From contig NZ_CP047023.1 in the NCBI RefSeq assembly GCF_009796765.1, forward strand, positions 1,719,501-1,783,500: a DNA stretch of 64,000 nucleotides, given 5' to 3'. Positions 1-9,661 of this stretch are shown one piece after another. A model generated the notes under the pieces. That model did not search any database. It was given only the letters and a program-made list of their open reading frames with translations, and was not told where the DNA came from. This stretch comes from Paraglaciecola sp. L3A3. GTDB lineage: Bacteria > Pseudomonadota > Gammaproteobacteria > Enterobacterales > Alteromonadaceae. Each line of letters begins with the position of its first letter. The first letter of the stretch is position 1. The position numbers were made by a program, and so were the translations under genes.

Positions 1-609
1 CGCTAATTCTCCTTTTAGCCTCCATGTTGTGGGATCTAATTCAGAGATGTTTAAAGCTCTGGAAATATAACCTTCAGCAGAATCTAATTTGTTTGAAAAT
101 ATAGCAATAGATGCCAACCCATTTAAAGACATTTGATGCTCAGGAGTAATAGCAAGGCTATTTTGATAGGCTTCTGTAGCACAATCTAGTTTTTGTAAAC
201 GCATACAAGCACTAGCACGAATCTGCAGCCACTGTACCTTATCTTCTCCTGCTAGTTTTTCGGTGTAATTTAGTGTCAGTATATCGGCATACTTATTTTG
301 AAATAATAAGGCATTCCCTAGAGGCTCAGCGATTAAATTGATATCAGCCCCTTGTTGCAAAGCTTCATAAAATTCTGTTTCAGCGGCAGACAAATATCCC
401 TGGATCAATAATATTTTGCCCATTAGTATTTTTGCAGCTAAGTGGTCAACATCATTTTGTAAGCTGTTTTTTAAATGGATAAAGGCTTCGTCATATTGCT
501 GAGAATTATAGGAGGAGAGGGCTTTTTCATAGTCATTGCTTGACTCAGCTAATGTGTTGAAAGAACAAAACACACACAGTAATGAAATGGCAAATATTTT
601 ATAACGCAT
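1..609 (-). CDS. TPR-repeat secreted protein, 3' part outside window (PrsT-like)
   Basis: The reading frame starts at ATG 609-607 (complement) and runs open to the window edge, so only about 203 N-terminal residues are visible. They begin MRYKIFAISLLCVFC, a signal peptide ending near LAES. Then come helical repeats of TPR type with recurrent A-x-x-x-Y/F-x-x-A-L spacing (for example YEKALSSYNSQQYDEA and ATEAYQNSLAITPEHQ). The gene lies just downstream, on the same strand, of a PEP-CTERM protein. That position and the TPR content suggest the PEP-CTERM-associated TPR protein PrsT, but the diagnostic C-terminal part is missing. A plain periplasmic TPR protein remains possible. Confidence 0.6.
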   Translation of the reverse strand, partial: MRYKIFAISLLCVFCSFNTLAESSNDYEKALSSYNSQQYDEAFIHLKNSLQNDVDHLAAKILMGKILLIQGYLSAAETEFYEALQQGADINLIAEPLGNALLFQNKYADILTLNYTEKLAGEDKVQWLQIRASACMRLQKLDCATEAYQNSLAITPEHQMSLNGLASIAIFSNKLDSAEGYISRALNISELDPTTWRLKGELA

Positions 610-655
610 ATGAAGTTGGTTTCACAGTTAAAATGGGAATATATAGATAGTTTGA

Positions 656-685
656 ACAAAAAAGGCGGCATAAGCCACCTTTTTG
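656..685 (-). terminator. rho-independent terminator after the PEP-CTERM gene
   Basis: Nine-pair stem AAAGGCGGC (661-669) / GCCACCTTT (674-682) with one wobble pair and an ATAA loop. On the minus strand it is followed by a run of T. It separates the PEP-CTERM gene from the TPR gene downstream. Confidence 0.65.
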
Positions 686-703
686 CTTTTATACTGGGTA
701 ATT

Positions 704-1552
704 TTATTTTGCTTTACGTCGGCGTAACGCGATTAGTCCACCACCTAATAATAATACTGCAAATGAATTTGGTGCATTTACGTTATCCGTTGGGGGAGTG
801 GTTTCTTTAACAAAACCGATAGACGCTAGTTTAAATGAGTCGTCTTTTGTAGTGAATCCACTTACATAACCAAAAGCAGTATTATATGCACCCACTAACC
901 AATATTGAGCGGCTTGGGTTGTTGTAAAATCTGATTTATATACTCCAGCTGCGGCATTGATGCTGAAAGATCCTTTGTCTACTAATGACGAACTGCCATT
1001 AATATTTGACCAGGTTTTATTGCCACTGGTTAAATCAGTAATGTTATTTAAGCCTACTGCTGTTACTTGTTGGTTATTTGTAGAGCCTAACCAGCTGAAT
1101 GTTGCGCCAGATAGTGAAACTGCTTCAGAAAACGAAAATAAAAGCATATCGTAATCGGCTGCACTTCCTTGATTATCAATCGTGTGGGCATTGGCATGAT
1201 TATCAAAGTTATTTTCATCATCATTTAAAATACCATAACCAACTTCACCATTACTTAACCAAGGTCCTGCGATATCAGCGCTTTCTATTATATCGTCGCT
1301 GCCACCACCACCAGTGTCAGACCATGCTGATACTTTAATTGATACACCGTCAACCATAAAACCACCAGAAGTACCTGTGCCACTAGAGACATTACTACCG
1401 CCATTACAGGTACCTTGGTATAAATCATATGTGTTTGCTCCGGCCCAAGTATCACCTAATGTAGCAGCTGAACCAGCTGTACAACTAGCATATACTGAAT
1501 TGGTAAATCCAAGAGCAGCACCAATTAGTATTATTTTATTAAGTAGTTTCAT
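704..1552 (-). CDS. PEP-CTERM-type surface protein with variant sorting signal
   Basis: 282 residues. There is an N-terminal signal peptide (MKLLNKIILIGAALGF, cleavage near VYAS), then a Gly/Ser/Asn/Asp-rich beta-type secreted region. The C-terminus is a tripartite sorting tail: a short motif VNAPNSFA in place of the usual VPEPS, a hydrophobic stretch (VLLLGGGLIAL) and a basic end RRRKAK. Proteins of this kind are processed by exosortase/archaeosortase-type enzymes and moved to the surface or matrix. The central region (YDMLLFSFSEAVSLSG) resembles small exosortase-dependent surface proteins, but I cannot assign a subfamily. The start has a strong RBS, GAGGAAAAAAG before ATG. Function is unknown beyond surface location. 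Confidence 0.75.
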   Translation of the reverse strand: MKLLNKIILIGAALGFTNSVYASCTAGSAATLGDTWAGANTYDLYQGTCNGGSNVSSGTGTSGGFMVDGVSIKVSAWSDTGGGGSDDIIESADIAGPWLSNGEVGYGILNDDENNFDNHANAHTIDNQGSAADYDMLLFSFSEAVSLSGATFSWLGSTNNQQVTAVGLNNITDLTSGNKTWSNINGSSSLVDKGSFSINAAAGVYKSDFTTTQAAQYWLVGAYNTAFGYVSGFTTKDDSFKLASIGFVKETTPPTDNVNAPNSFAVLLLGGGLIALRRRKAK

Positions 1553-1988
1553 CTTTTTTCCTCACGAATTATAATAGAGTATTTTAAAATACCGCTAAAT
1601 TTGTCACTTCCTAATACATATTAATGCAATGTTCAGGCCTTTTATTTTAAATGCTTATTTATCAAAGGTTTGTGTGTTTTATTTATTTATAATATTTTCT
1701 TTGTGTAAAAAAATATGACATATTTTTTTTGGCTTGTATCTTTTTTTACTCACTAACAGCCAATTTTATAGTAAATAAAGGGTAACTACTGTATGGGGCC
1801 CTGAACATGGGTATTGAAATTGATTCCTTAAAAATGTTGTATTGAACCTTTCATGGTTGTTTTATATCCACTCAACTGTATTTTAAGTAGATTGTTTTGC
1901 TTGTATTTGTATTCGTTCTTTTCTGAATTTTTGCTGTTGAAGGGATAGGGTTATGGTATATTTGCTGCAAATTATTAGGAGAATGTAA
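1553..1988. other. AT-rich divergent intergenic region
   Basis: 436 bases between the minus-strand PEP-CTERM gene and pssA. It is very AT-rich, with poly-A/T tracts around 1680-1750. It must hold the promoters of both genes. I see no clear sigma-54 box, operator or RNA gene. The pssA RBS is AGGAGA at about 1977-1982. Confidence 0.5.
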
Positions 1989-2789
1989 ATGACTGAACAA
2001 AAACGCCGTGGGATTTATCTATTACCCAATTTATTAACTACGGCAGGTCTGTTTTCTGGATTCTTTGCTGTTGTTTCTTCTATGAACGGTCGTTTCGAAG
2101 CCGCGGCTGTGGCGATATTTGTAGCCATGATTTTTGATGGACTTGATGGTCGTGTTGCCAGAATGACTAATACCCAAAGTGAATTCGGTGCTGAATATGA
2201 TTCCATGGCAGATATGGTGTCTTTTGGTGTTGCTCCTGCTTTAGTTGCTTATAATTGGGGGTTGTCTGGTCTGGGTAAAATAGGTTGGTTAGCTGCGTTT
2301 ATCTATGTGGCTGGGGCCGCGCTTAGATTGGCTCGATTTAATACTCAAGTAGGCATTGCTGATAATCGTTTTTTTCAAGGGTTAGCTAGTCCAGCTGCAG
2401 CGGCTTTAGTCGCTGGTTTAATTTGGGTCGGAGTAGAATACGACGTAGATGGCAATGATTATGGCGTAATAGTCGCTTTAATTACTGGGCTTTCTGGCTT
2501 GTTGATGGTCAGTAACTTTAAATATAATTCTTTTAAAGAAATTAATTTAAGTGGCAAAGTGCCTTTTGTAGCCTTGCTATTGATCATGTTAGTGTTTGTG
2601 GTTGTGGCAACCGAACCAGCATTAGTCTTATTTATAGTTTTCGCTTTATATGCCTTAGCTGGTCCTATTAATACGTTTAGAACTGTTGATAAGGTTAAAT
2701 TAGAACATGTAGTAGGCGACCCAGAAGAACATGATGCCGACTTTGCAAAAGATAAAAGTAAGTCAGAAAATAAAGACGAATCTAAATAA
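1989..2789 (+). CDS. pssA: CDP-diacylglycerol--serine O-phosphatidyltransferase
   Basis: 266 residues. It makes phosphatidylserine from CDP-diacylglycerol and L-serine, the committed step to phosphatidylethanolamine, in the inner membrane. The CDP-alcohol phosphotransferase signature D-G-x2-A-R-x8-G-x3-D-x3-D is visible as DGLDGRVARM followed by EFGAEYDSMADMVSFG (about residues 49-76). Hydrophobic segments flank it: LLPNLLTTAGLFSGFF at the N-terminus and several near residues 90-225. The end is charged and Lys/Glu/Asp-rich. Length fits the membrane-type PssA (type II) rather than the PLD-like E. coli enzyme. Single gene with its own RBS (TAGGAGAATGTAA before ATG). The stop codon lies within the presumed target duplication of a small transposon-like element. 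Confidence 0.93.
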   Translation: MTEQKRRGIYLLPNLLTTAGLFSGFFAVVSSMNGRFEAAAVAIFVAMIFDGLDGRVARMTNTQSEFGAEYDSMADMVSFGVAPALVAYNWGLSGLGKIGWLAAFIYVAGAALRLARFNTQVGIADNRFFQGLASPAAAALVAGLIWVGVEYDVDGNDYGVIVALITGLSGLLMVSNFKYNSFKEINLSGKVPFVALLLIMLVFVVVATEPALVLFIVFALYALAGPINTFRTVDKVKLEHVVGDPEEHDADFAKDKSKSENKDESK

Positions 2790-3018
2790 CCTGAGTTCTG
2801 GATAAGAAGTATCGTCCAAGATAAATTTAACGATATAATTCAATAACATAATAACGTTCGTCCAAATCACCTCACCTAAATGCTCACTCGGTGACGAAAT
2901 TTTTCGTGTATAGCAAGGCGGATTGTCGTAAGTAATAACGTGTTGTTGCTAGACAATCCAACGCCGCTAGGCACAAAAAGAGCGTTATCGAGAGGTTCAT
3001 TTTATCCAGTATTCAGGG
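2790..3018. mobile_element. MITE-like element with 16-bp terminal inverted repeats
   Basis: 229 bp without a gene. The left end CCTGAGTTCTGGATAA (2790-2805) and the right end TTATCCAGTATTCAGG (3002-3017) are inverted repeats matching at 14 of 16 positions. TAAATAA is present directly before the left end (2783-2789) and one base after the right end (3019-3025), as expected for a target duplication. An inner imperfect palindrome pairs GGCGGATTGTC (about 2929-2939) with GACAATCCAACGCCG (about 2955-2969). No transposase is encoded, so a non-autonomous element is the simplest reading. Confidence 0.6.
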
Positions 3019-3045
3019 TAAATAATTAAATATAATTTATTTGAT

Positions 3046-3083
3046 ATAAAAAAGCCGATATTGAAACAATCAATATCGGCTTT
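3046..3083 (-). terminator. rho-independent terminator of fadE
   Basis: Perfect 13-bp stem AAAGCCGATATTG (3051-3063) / CAATATCGGCTTT (3071-3083), loop AAACAAT. A T run follows on the minus strand, just downstream of the fadE stop. Confidence 0.85.
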
Positions 3084-3103
3084 GTAGTTTTAGCAGTATT
3101 GCT

Positions 3104-5356
3104 TTATGCAGCGTTTGCCTTGTGATCTTTTGGCTCAACCAAATTTTGCTCAGTGTCGAGTAATTCTAAGTCGAATGTAAATTCATCTACTCTAACGGCT
3201 AACTTACGTTTGTCGTTGTAATCAATAACTAAGGCCACTTCTTCAGCAGTTAATTCACCTGCTTCTTGTAATTTACCAACAGCATGCTCAAAAGATATAT
3301 AAGGTACTACAGGTTTATTACGTAGCGCTTTTTGGATTTTTTTAAGCTGTGGCATAACTTTATGTTTAGCCACAAATGCTTGATGGTTAATATCGTGACC
3401 ATCACCGGCTATTGGTTTTACTAGGTGAGTTAACTCAGCCATAATTGAACTTTCTGCCATGCTAGCGTTAGATAAAGTTTGTTTTAGTTCATCAGAGATG
3501 GTTTTTACTGAACGAGTATATGTGTTGGTTAATACTCGCATTAACCCTCTAGCCGCTATATTAGGGAAGTTATCAATAAAGTCGACTAATGCTTGTTCAC
3601 CTTGCTGTAAACACCATTGAATCGCATATTCAAAGAAAGGTTTAGCTTCGTTTCTGTTTGATACTTTTTGTTCATAAAAACGTACCACAGCCATAGACGC
3701 GTATAGATAACTCATCACGTCACCTAAACGGGCTGACAACATTTCAGCTTTTTTCAAGTCGCCACCTAATACTAGTAACGATAAATCGGCCATAGGAGCC
3801 AATTTAGCAGACAAAGCGTTCATCCGTTTTTCGTATTTCTTTACTTCAGGTAAAGCTGTTTCTGAACCACGGGTAAAAGGTAAATAGCTTTTAGATAAAC
3901 TACGGAACGCATTTTTCACACTAAAAGCGATGGTTTTAGCTAATACTTTATTGAATTGGGCATCGGCATTTTTTTCTTCGCTGTGGATCAAATCAACCAT
4001 ATCTTTAAGATGTGGGTGACAACGCATAGTACCTTGACCAAATATCATCAGACTGCGAGTTAATATATTCGCACCTTCTACTGTAATACCTATAGGTTGT
4101 GACATGTAGCCATTGGCTAAGGTATTTTGTGGACCACGTTGAATGGCTTTACCTGCCTGAATATCCATTGCCATATTATTTACTTCACGGCCTAATTCAG
4201 TCATGTGGTATTTAGCCATGGCAGTAACAACAGAAGGTTTTAAACCTAAGCCTAGGCCTTCTGTGGTTAATACACGCATCGCTTCAGTGACAAAGGTTTT
4301 ACCTGCCATATCGGCTAATTTTTCTTGAATGCCTTCAAAGCGACCAATGGGAACACCAAATTGCTCACGTATAAATGAATATTCGGCTGTAGATCTAAAA
4401 GCTGATTGTGCGCTTGCAGTACCCATAGCTGGTAAAGAGATCCCTCGTCCTGCCCCGAGGCAGCTAACTAACATCTGCCATCCTCGGCCGATATTTTTTT
4501 GTCCACCAATAATAAAGTCCATAGGAATAAACACATTTTCACCACGAGTAGTACCGTTATAAAAACGTGCACCCATAGGATCATGACGATTACCTAGTTG
4601 TACTCCTGGATGTGATTTGGGAATTAATGCACAGGTAATACCTAATTCTAATTCGTCGCCAAGTAGTTGTTCAGGATCAAACACTTTAAAGGCTAAACCT
4701 AATACAGTGGCTATAGGGGCTAGGGTGATATATCGTTTGTCCCATGTAACCGATAAACCTAGTACTTCTTTACCTTCCCAAGTCCCTTTAGTGACTATAC
4801 CAGCATCGGGTATGGCACCTGCGTCAGAACCTGCTTCTGGGCTAGTTAAAGCAAAACAAGGTATATCTTTACCTATTGATAAATTGGGTAACCATTGTGC
4901 TTGTTGTGCAGCTGTACCGTAGTGCATTAATAATTCACCAGGGCCCAAGGAATTGGGCACCATAACGGTTACTGCCAGAGCGCTGCTTTTAACGGCGATA
5001 GTGGCAACAATAGTCGAGTTGGCGTAAGCCGAAAATTCTAGACCGCCAAATTTTTTGGGGATTATCAAGGCAAAGAATTTATTGATCGATAAAAAGTCTA
5101 TTAGATGTTGAGGAACATGCTTACTGTTATGTAAATCAAAGTCATCAATCATAGTCAGAAGCGTAGCTAAAGGACCATCCATAAAGGCTTGTTCGTCTGC
5201 CGTTAAGGTCGCTTTAGGAATCGATCGTAAAGCCAACATATCAGGTTTACCCTGATAAATTGAGGATTCTAACCATACGTCTCCTGCTTCTAACGCTTCT
5301 TGTTCTGTTAGTGATATAGGAGGTAATACTTTTTTAAGACTTGTTCTAATACTCAT
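3104..5356 (-). CDS. fadE: acyl-CoA dehydrogenase FadE
   Basis: 750 residues. It performs the first step of fatty-acid beta-oxidation: FAD-dependent alpha-beta dehydrogenation of acyl-CoA to trans-2-enoyl-CoA. The acyl-CoA dehydrogenase fold covers about residues 80-480, with FALTSPEAGSDAGAIPD, GARFYNGTTRGENVFIP and FGVPIGRFEGIQEKLADMAG as typical substrate/flavin-binding stretches. The last ~260 residues match the C-terminal extension found in FadE-type long dehydrogenases (DUF1974). The length is near that of E. coli FadE (about 814) and much longer than ordinary ACADs (about 380). It is transcribed alone, with its own terminator. A FadR-like site lies between the predicted -10 and the start codon, pointing to induction by long-chain acyl-CoA. 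Confidence 0.92.
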   Translation of the reverse strand: MSIRTSLKKVLPPISLTEQEALEAGDVWLESSIYQGKPDMLALRSIPKATLTADEQAFMDGPLATLLTMIDDFDLHNSKHVPQHLIDFLSINKFFALIIPKKFGGLEFSAYANSTIVATIAVKSSALAVTVMVPNSLGPGELLMHYGTAAQQAQWLPNLSIGKDIPCFALTSPEAGSDAGAIPDAGIVTKGTWEGKEVLGLSVTWDKRYITLAPIATVLGLAFKVFDPEQLLGDELELGITCALIPKSHPGVQLGNRHDPMGARFYNGTTRGENVFIPMDFIIGGQKNIGRGWQMLVSCLGAGRGISLPAMGTASAQSAFRSTAEYSFIREQFGVPIGRFEGIQEKLADMAGKTFVTEAMRVLTTEGLGLGLKPSVVTAMAKYHMTELGREVNNMAMDIQAGKAIQRGPQNTLANGYMSQPIGITVEGANILTRSLMIFGQGTMRCHPHLKDMVDLIHSEEKNADAQFNKVLAKTIAFSVKNAFRSLSKSYLPFTRGSETALPEVKKYEKRMNALSAKLAPMADLSLLVLGGDLKKAEMLSARLGDVMSYLYASMAVVRFYEQKVSNRNEAKPFFEYAIQWCLQQGEQALVDFIDNFPNIAARGLMRVLTNTYTRSVKTISDELKQTLSNASMAESSIMAELTHLVKPIAGDGHDINHQAFVAKHKVMPQLKKIQKALRNKPVVPYISFEHAVGKLQEAGELTAEEVALVIDYNDKRKLAVRVDEFTFDLELLDTEQNLVEPKDHKANAA

Positions 5357-5369
5357 TTTTGCTCATCCG

Positions 5370-5397
5370 CTCATCTGACCAGTTGTTGTATATAATA
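5370..5397 (-). promoter_or_regulatory. FadR-like operator and -10 of fadE
   Basis: On the minus strand AACTGGTCAGATGAG (5370-5384) matches the left half of the gammaproteobacterial FadR consensus (A-x-CTGGTC-x-GACC) well and the right half poorly. A possible -10 TATTAT lies just upstream (5392-5397). A repressor bound here would block fadE transcription until acyl-CoA releases it. The site is assigned by eye. Confidence 0.45.
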
Positions 5398-5873
5398 CTG
5401 ATTTTTTAACTAAGGTCAAAACTCTTTGTTATGTTTGTTAAATAGATGTTTGTTTTTTTTTATATCGAAAATTTAATTTTCAGAGTTTTCAATAAGATAT
5501 AGTGTAGTGCTAAATAGCGATATTTTTGGGTAAGTAATAAATTATTTTCTTCATAGGGCGAAATACAGCAAACTGAGTCAATTGTTTATTAAATTGAAAA
5601 ATTTATCTTTTATTCTATTCCATGACTAAGTTCAGCATCACTTGCAGTTGGTTTGTCTACTATTTTGTTAATTTATCTGGCGCTAATTACCAGGTTAATT
5701 GACTGAGGGAATAGCAATATGATGGGCGAACTGAGTATACCTCACTTAGTCTAGAATGTTATTTGTAGCTATTTTTTGTGGAGCTATTCACTTTAAAAAG
5801 TATAATTTTGCTTGATAAACATGTTAATCTGCGCCCGTTTTTCTACTCACTCACATCTGCAACAGGTTTTATT
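5398..5873. other. AT-rich divergent intergenic region
   Basis: About 475 bases between the fadE promoter and the start chosen for the next gene. AT-rich, with no palindrome or RNA gene that I can support. A longer reading frame from GTG 5778 enters the next gene, but its extra 32 residues look non-conserved. Confidence 0.4.
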
Positions 5874-6557
5874 ATGCAAACTTGGACTCAATTAGATACA
5901 GCTAAAATTCCCAATAATGGTGGAGAATTAATCTTTTCACAAAGAGGTAATGAATTTTCAATACGGGTAGCCGGCACCCGGGGTGAGTTGATGAATAGTC
6001 GGGTATTTAATTCAGAAAAAAAGTTATCCCAATTGGGCTGTCATTATTTAAAAGATACTCAAGAGGCTCAAGTTTTAGTAGGGGGCTTAGGCATGGGATA
6101 TACCTTAGCCGCAGCGTTAAATATACTCACTGATAGTTCAAAAATTACTGTGGCTGAATTAATCCCTGAAGTGGTTAAGTGGAATCAAGGCGAGCTTGGT
6201 AACTGTGCTAAAAACCCGTTAAAAGATCCTCGAACACATGTTCATATTGGCGATGTCAAACAATTACTTAGCATAGAGCATCCTAGCTATGATGCCATTT
6301 TACTTGATGTGGATAATGGCCCTAAAGGTTTGACCCATAAAAATAATAATTGGTTATATTCAACAGCAGGCTTAGCGGCTATTTATAATGCACTTCGACC
6401 GCAAGGCATGTTAGCAATTTGGTCAGCTGGGCCAGATTATTTATTTACAGTTAATCTTAAAAAAGCTGGATTTACTGTAGATACTCGTACTGTTAGAGCG
6501 CAAGCGACTAAAGGTCCGCAACACACAATCTTTTTGGCTAAAAAAGTAGTAGCCTAA
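5874..6557 (+). CDS. spermidine-synthase-like methyltransferase-fold protein
   Basis: 227 residues from ATG 5874 (MQTWTQLDTAKIPNN). The frame is also open from GTG 5778, but those 32 residues lack the family's look. The core is a Rossmann fold: the glycine-rich loop VLVGGLGMGYTLAAAL, the acidic strand end TVAELIPEVVKWN, and the motif YDAILLDVDNGPKGL, as in spermine/spermidine synthase-like proteins of the MnmC-like kind. No substrate can be read. The canonical polyamine synthase Asp/Gln pattern is not clear, so it may be a stand-alone aminopropyltransferase-fold protein of unknown role. It stands alone, followed about 170 bp later by a hydrolase gene. Confidence 0.7.
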   Translation: MQTWTQLDTAKIPNNGGELIFSQRGNEFSIRVAGTRGELMNSRVFNSEKKLSQLGCHYLKDTQEAQVLVGGLGMGYTLAAALNILTDSSKITVAELIPEVVKWNQGELGNCAKNPLKDPRTHVHIGDVKQLLSIEHPSYDAILLDVDNGPKGLTHKNNNWLYSTAGLAAIYNALRPQGMLAIWSAGPDYLFTVNLKKAGFTVDTRTVRAQATKGPQHTIFLAKKVVA

Positions 6558-6724
6558 TAAACCATTAATAGGTCAAATCTCTTCGTTTATTAATGAAGTA
6601 ATCGAGTTATTAAGCGAATTCCTAATAAATGGTAATATAATAAACTTAGCTCTAGGGTTGTTTCTGATATACAAATCCTCTGTAGTTATTTTTAGATTAG
6701 TAGTAAGAGGACAGAAGGTAGTTT

Positions 6725-7600
6725 ATGAGTCGATTTTCGATTGGTAAGAAGTTATGCAAGGCGATACATGTTTTAGAAGCCAAAATTGCAAATTTATCAA
6801 AATATTCTGTTGCAGCCAATAATTTAGATATTCCCTATCTGAGTAATGTTGAGAGGTTTACTCATGACAAACCTGTTTTGTTGTTATTACATGGGTTTAG
6901 TGGTGACAAATATGTGTGGAACCGTTTAGCCAAATATTTTAAAAATGACTATCAATTACTCATTCCTGATTTAATGGGCCATGGAGATAGTGTATATAGC
7001 GAACATGGTAATTATTCTATGCCGGCTCAATGTACTACATTACTGAGTGTCTTAGATAATTTAAATGTAGATAAATTTCATGTAGTGGGTAATTCAATGG
7101 GGGGCATGATCGCCGCTACTTTGATTGAACAAATCCCGCAACGTATTGAAAAATGTGTATTAATCGACCCTGCAGGCGCTAAATCTGACTTTGTCATTGA
7201 TTTGGCTAAAAACAAATTTAATCCATTTAATTATTGTACTGAACAAGATTTTTTTGATTTTTATAAAACGTTAATGGCTAAACCACCTTTTGTTCCTAAA
7301 TTTATTTTAAAGTCTGTGGCGCGAGATTATATAAATAAGAATGCCCAACATGCGCATATGTTTTCGCAATTCTATAATATAAATGACTTTTTTCCTGCTA
7401 GTCATCACTTCTCGTTTACTAATACCATGTTGATCTGGGGGCTGAACGATAAGTTATTACCAATAGAGGATTATCAACAATGGAAAACAATGTTGACAGG
7501 TTGCACTAGGATATATGAAGACCTAGGACATTTGCCTATGATTGAAGACGCAAAACGTGTGTCTGAGGATATCTTAGCTTTTCTACAAGAGCCTGTTTAA
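6725..7600 (+). CDS. alpha/beta hydrolase, lipase-like
   Basis: 291 residues. The alpha/beta hydrolase fold is shown by the oxyanion strand LLLLHGFSGDKYVWN, the nucleophile elbow VVGNSMGGM (serine in G-N-S-M-G), a late aspartate in WGLNDKLLP and the histidine in LGHLPMIED, giving a Ser-Asp-His triad. The pattern resembles cold-active esterases/lipases of the Moraxella Lip3 type and related C-C hydrolases. There is no convincing signal peptide; the N-terminus is basic. RBS AAGAGGACAGAAGG lies upstream of ATG. The gene ends inside a strong bidirectional terminator. The natural substrate is unknown. Confidence 0.8.
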   Translation: MSRFSIGKKLCKAIHVLEAKIANLSKYSVAANNLDIPYLSNVERFTHDKPVLLLLHGFSGDKYVWNRLAKYFKNDYQLLIPDLMGHGDSVYSEHGNYSMPAQCTTLLSVLDNLNVDKFHVVGNSMGGMIAATLIEQIPQRIEKCVLIDPAGAKSDFVIDLAKNKFNPFNYCTEQDFFDFYKTLMAKPPFVPKFILKSVARDYINKNAQHAHMFSQFYNINDFFPASHHFSFTNTMLIWGLNDKLLPIEDYQQWKTMLTGCTRIYEDLGHLPMIEDAKRVSEDILAFLQEPV

Positions 7601-7636
7601 TGTAGGCTGAGTGCACACTCATCCTACATTAAACAG
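7593..7636. terminator. bidirectional terminator with nested palindromes
   Basis: Outer stem CTGTTTAATGTAGG (7593-7606) / CCTACATTAAACAG (7623-7636), perfect over 14 bp. It encloses a second palindrome TGAGTG-CA-CACTCA (7608-7621). It overlaps the hydrolase stop codon and serves the convergent fghA gene too. Confidence 0.85.
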
Positions 7637-7644
7637 TATTTTTA

Positions 7645-8501
7645 TCATAAATACTTAGCATGAAATCTAAGATGATCTTCTATCAAACTAGCAATAAAAA
7701 AGTAGCTATGGTCGTAGCCAGTGTGGTATCTAAATTCAGCTTCATAGCCAATTTCTTTCGCGACATCTTCTAAAGGTTTAGTTAATTTTTGTGCATGATA
7801 AAAGTTATCGTCCAAACCCTGATCGACCAACATAGGTACATGTAAAAAGCTCCCTTGTTGACGCATTAATGCGCAGCTATCGTAATCAGCCCATTCGCTT
7901 TGGTTATCTCCTAAATAATGAGTAAAGGCTTTTTGCCCCCATTGACAGTCTATAGGATTCACTATGGGCGCAAAAGCCGAGACAGAGCAATAACGTTTGA
8001 TATTAGACAGGGCGATAGTTAAAGCACCATGTCCACCCATAGAATGTCCAGCTATGGCGGCTTTGTCTTTAACTTTGAATTCTTTACTGATTAAAGCTGG
8101 AAGTTCTTCGACAATATAATCATACATTTGATAATGACCTTGCCATGGTTCTTGTGTGGCATTCACATAAAATCCAGCACCTAAACCTAAATCGTAAGCT
8201 GCATCGGCTGCATCAGGAACTTCATCACCCCTAGGACTTGTGTCCGGCATAATTAACATAATGCCAAGTTCAGCGGCTACCCGCTGCGCACCTGCTTAAA
8301 TGACAAAATTTTCGTCGGTACAGGTTAAACCGCTTAACCAATACAAAGCAGGGAGTTTTGCTTCGGGGTTAGTCACAGGAGGGATAAATACGCTAAAACG
8401 CATTTCACAATTCAGTACTGTAGATTTGTGACTAAAACGTTTCTGCCAGCCACCAAAACATTTGTTTGCGCTTAACTCAGCAAGTTCTGTGGCTACAGGC
8501 A

Positions 8502-8502
<1 letters not shown>
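7645..8502 (-). pseudogene. fghA: S-formylglutathione hydrolase, interrupted by in-frame stop
   Basis: Hydrolyses S-formylglutathione to formate and glutathione, the step after FrmA in formaldehyde detoxification. The reading frame starts at 8502 and runs 68 codons to an in-frame TAA at 8298-8296 within ENFVI-stop-AGAQRVAAELG. The same frame then continues unbroken to 7645. With one sense codon (family members carry Lys here, AAA to TAA) the product would be 285 residues, the normal length. The catalytic serine (GHSMGGHGAL), and the Asp/His region (VDQGLDDNFYH, TGYDHSYFF), are all in the downstream part. Translation could restart at ATG 8259, but that fragment lacks the N-terminal strands. 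The start overlaps the frmA stop (TAATG), so the genes are translationally coupled. A sequencing error is the main alternative. Confidence 0.85.
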
Positions 8503-9629
<1,127 letters not shown>

Positions 9630-9661
9630 TTACTTTCTGAATAATGGTGGATTATTTACCT

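Noticed and set aside
5778..5873. GTG start giving 32 extra residues on the methyltransferase-like protein
   Set aside because: No RBS at GTG; the extra residues look unlike the family, whose members start near MQTWT.
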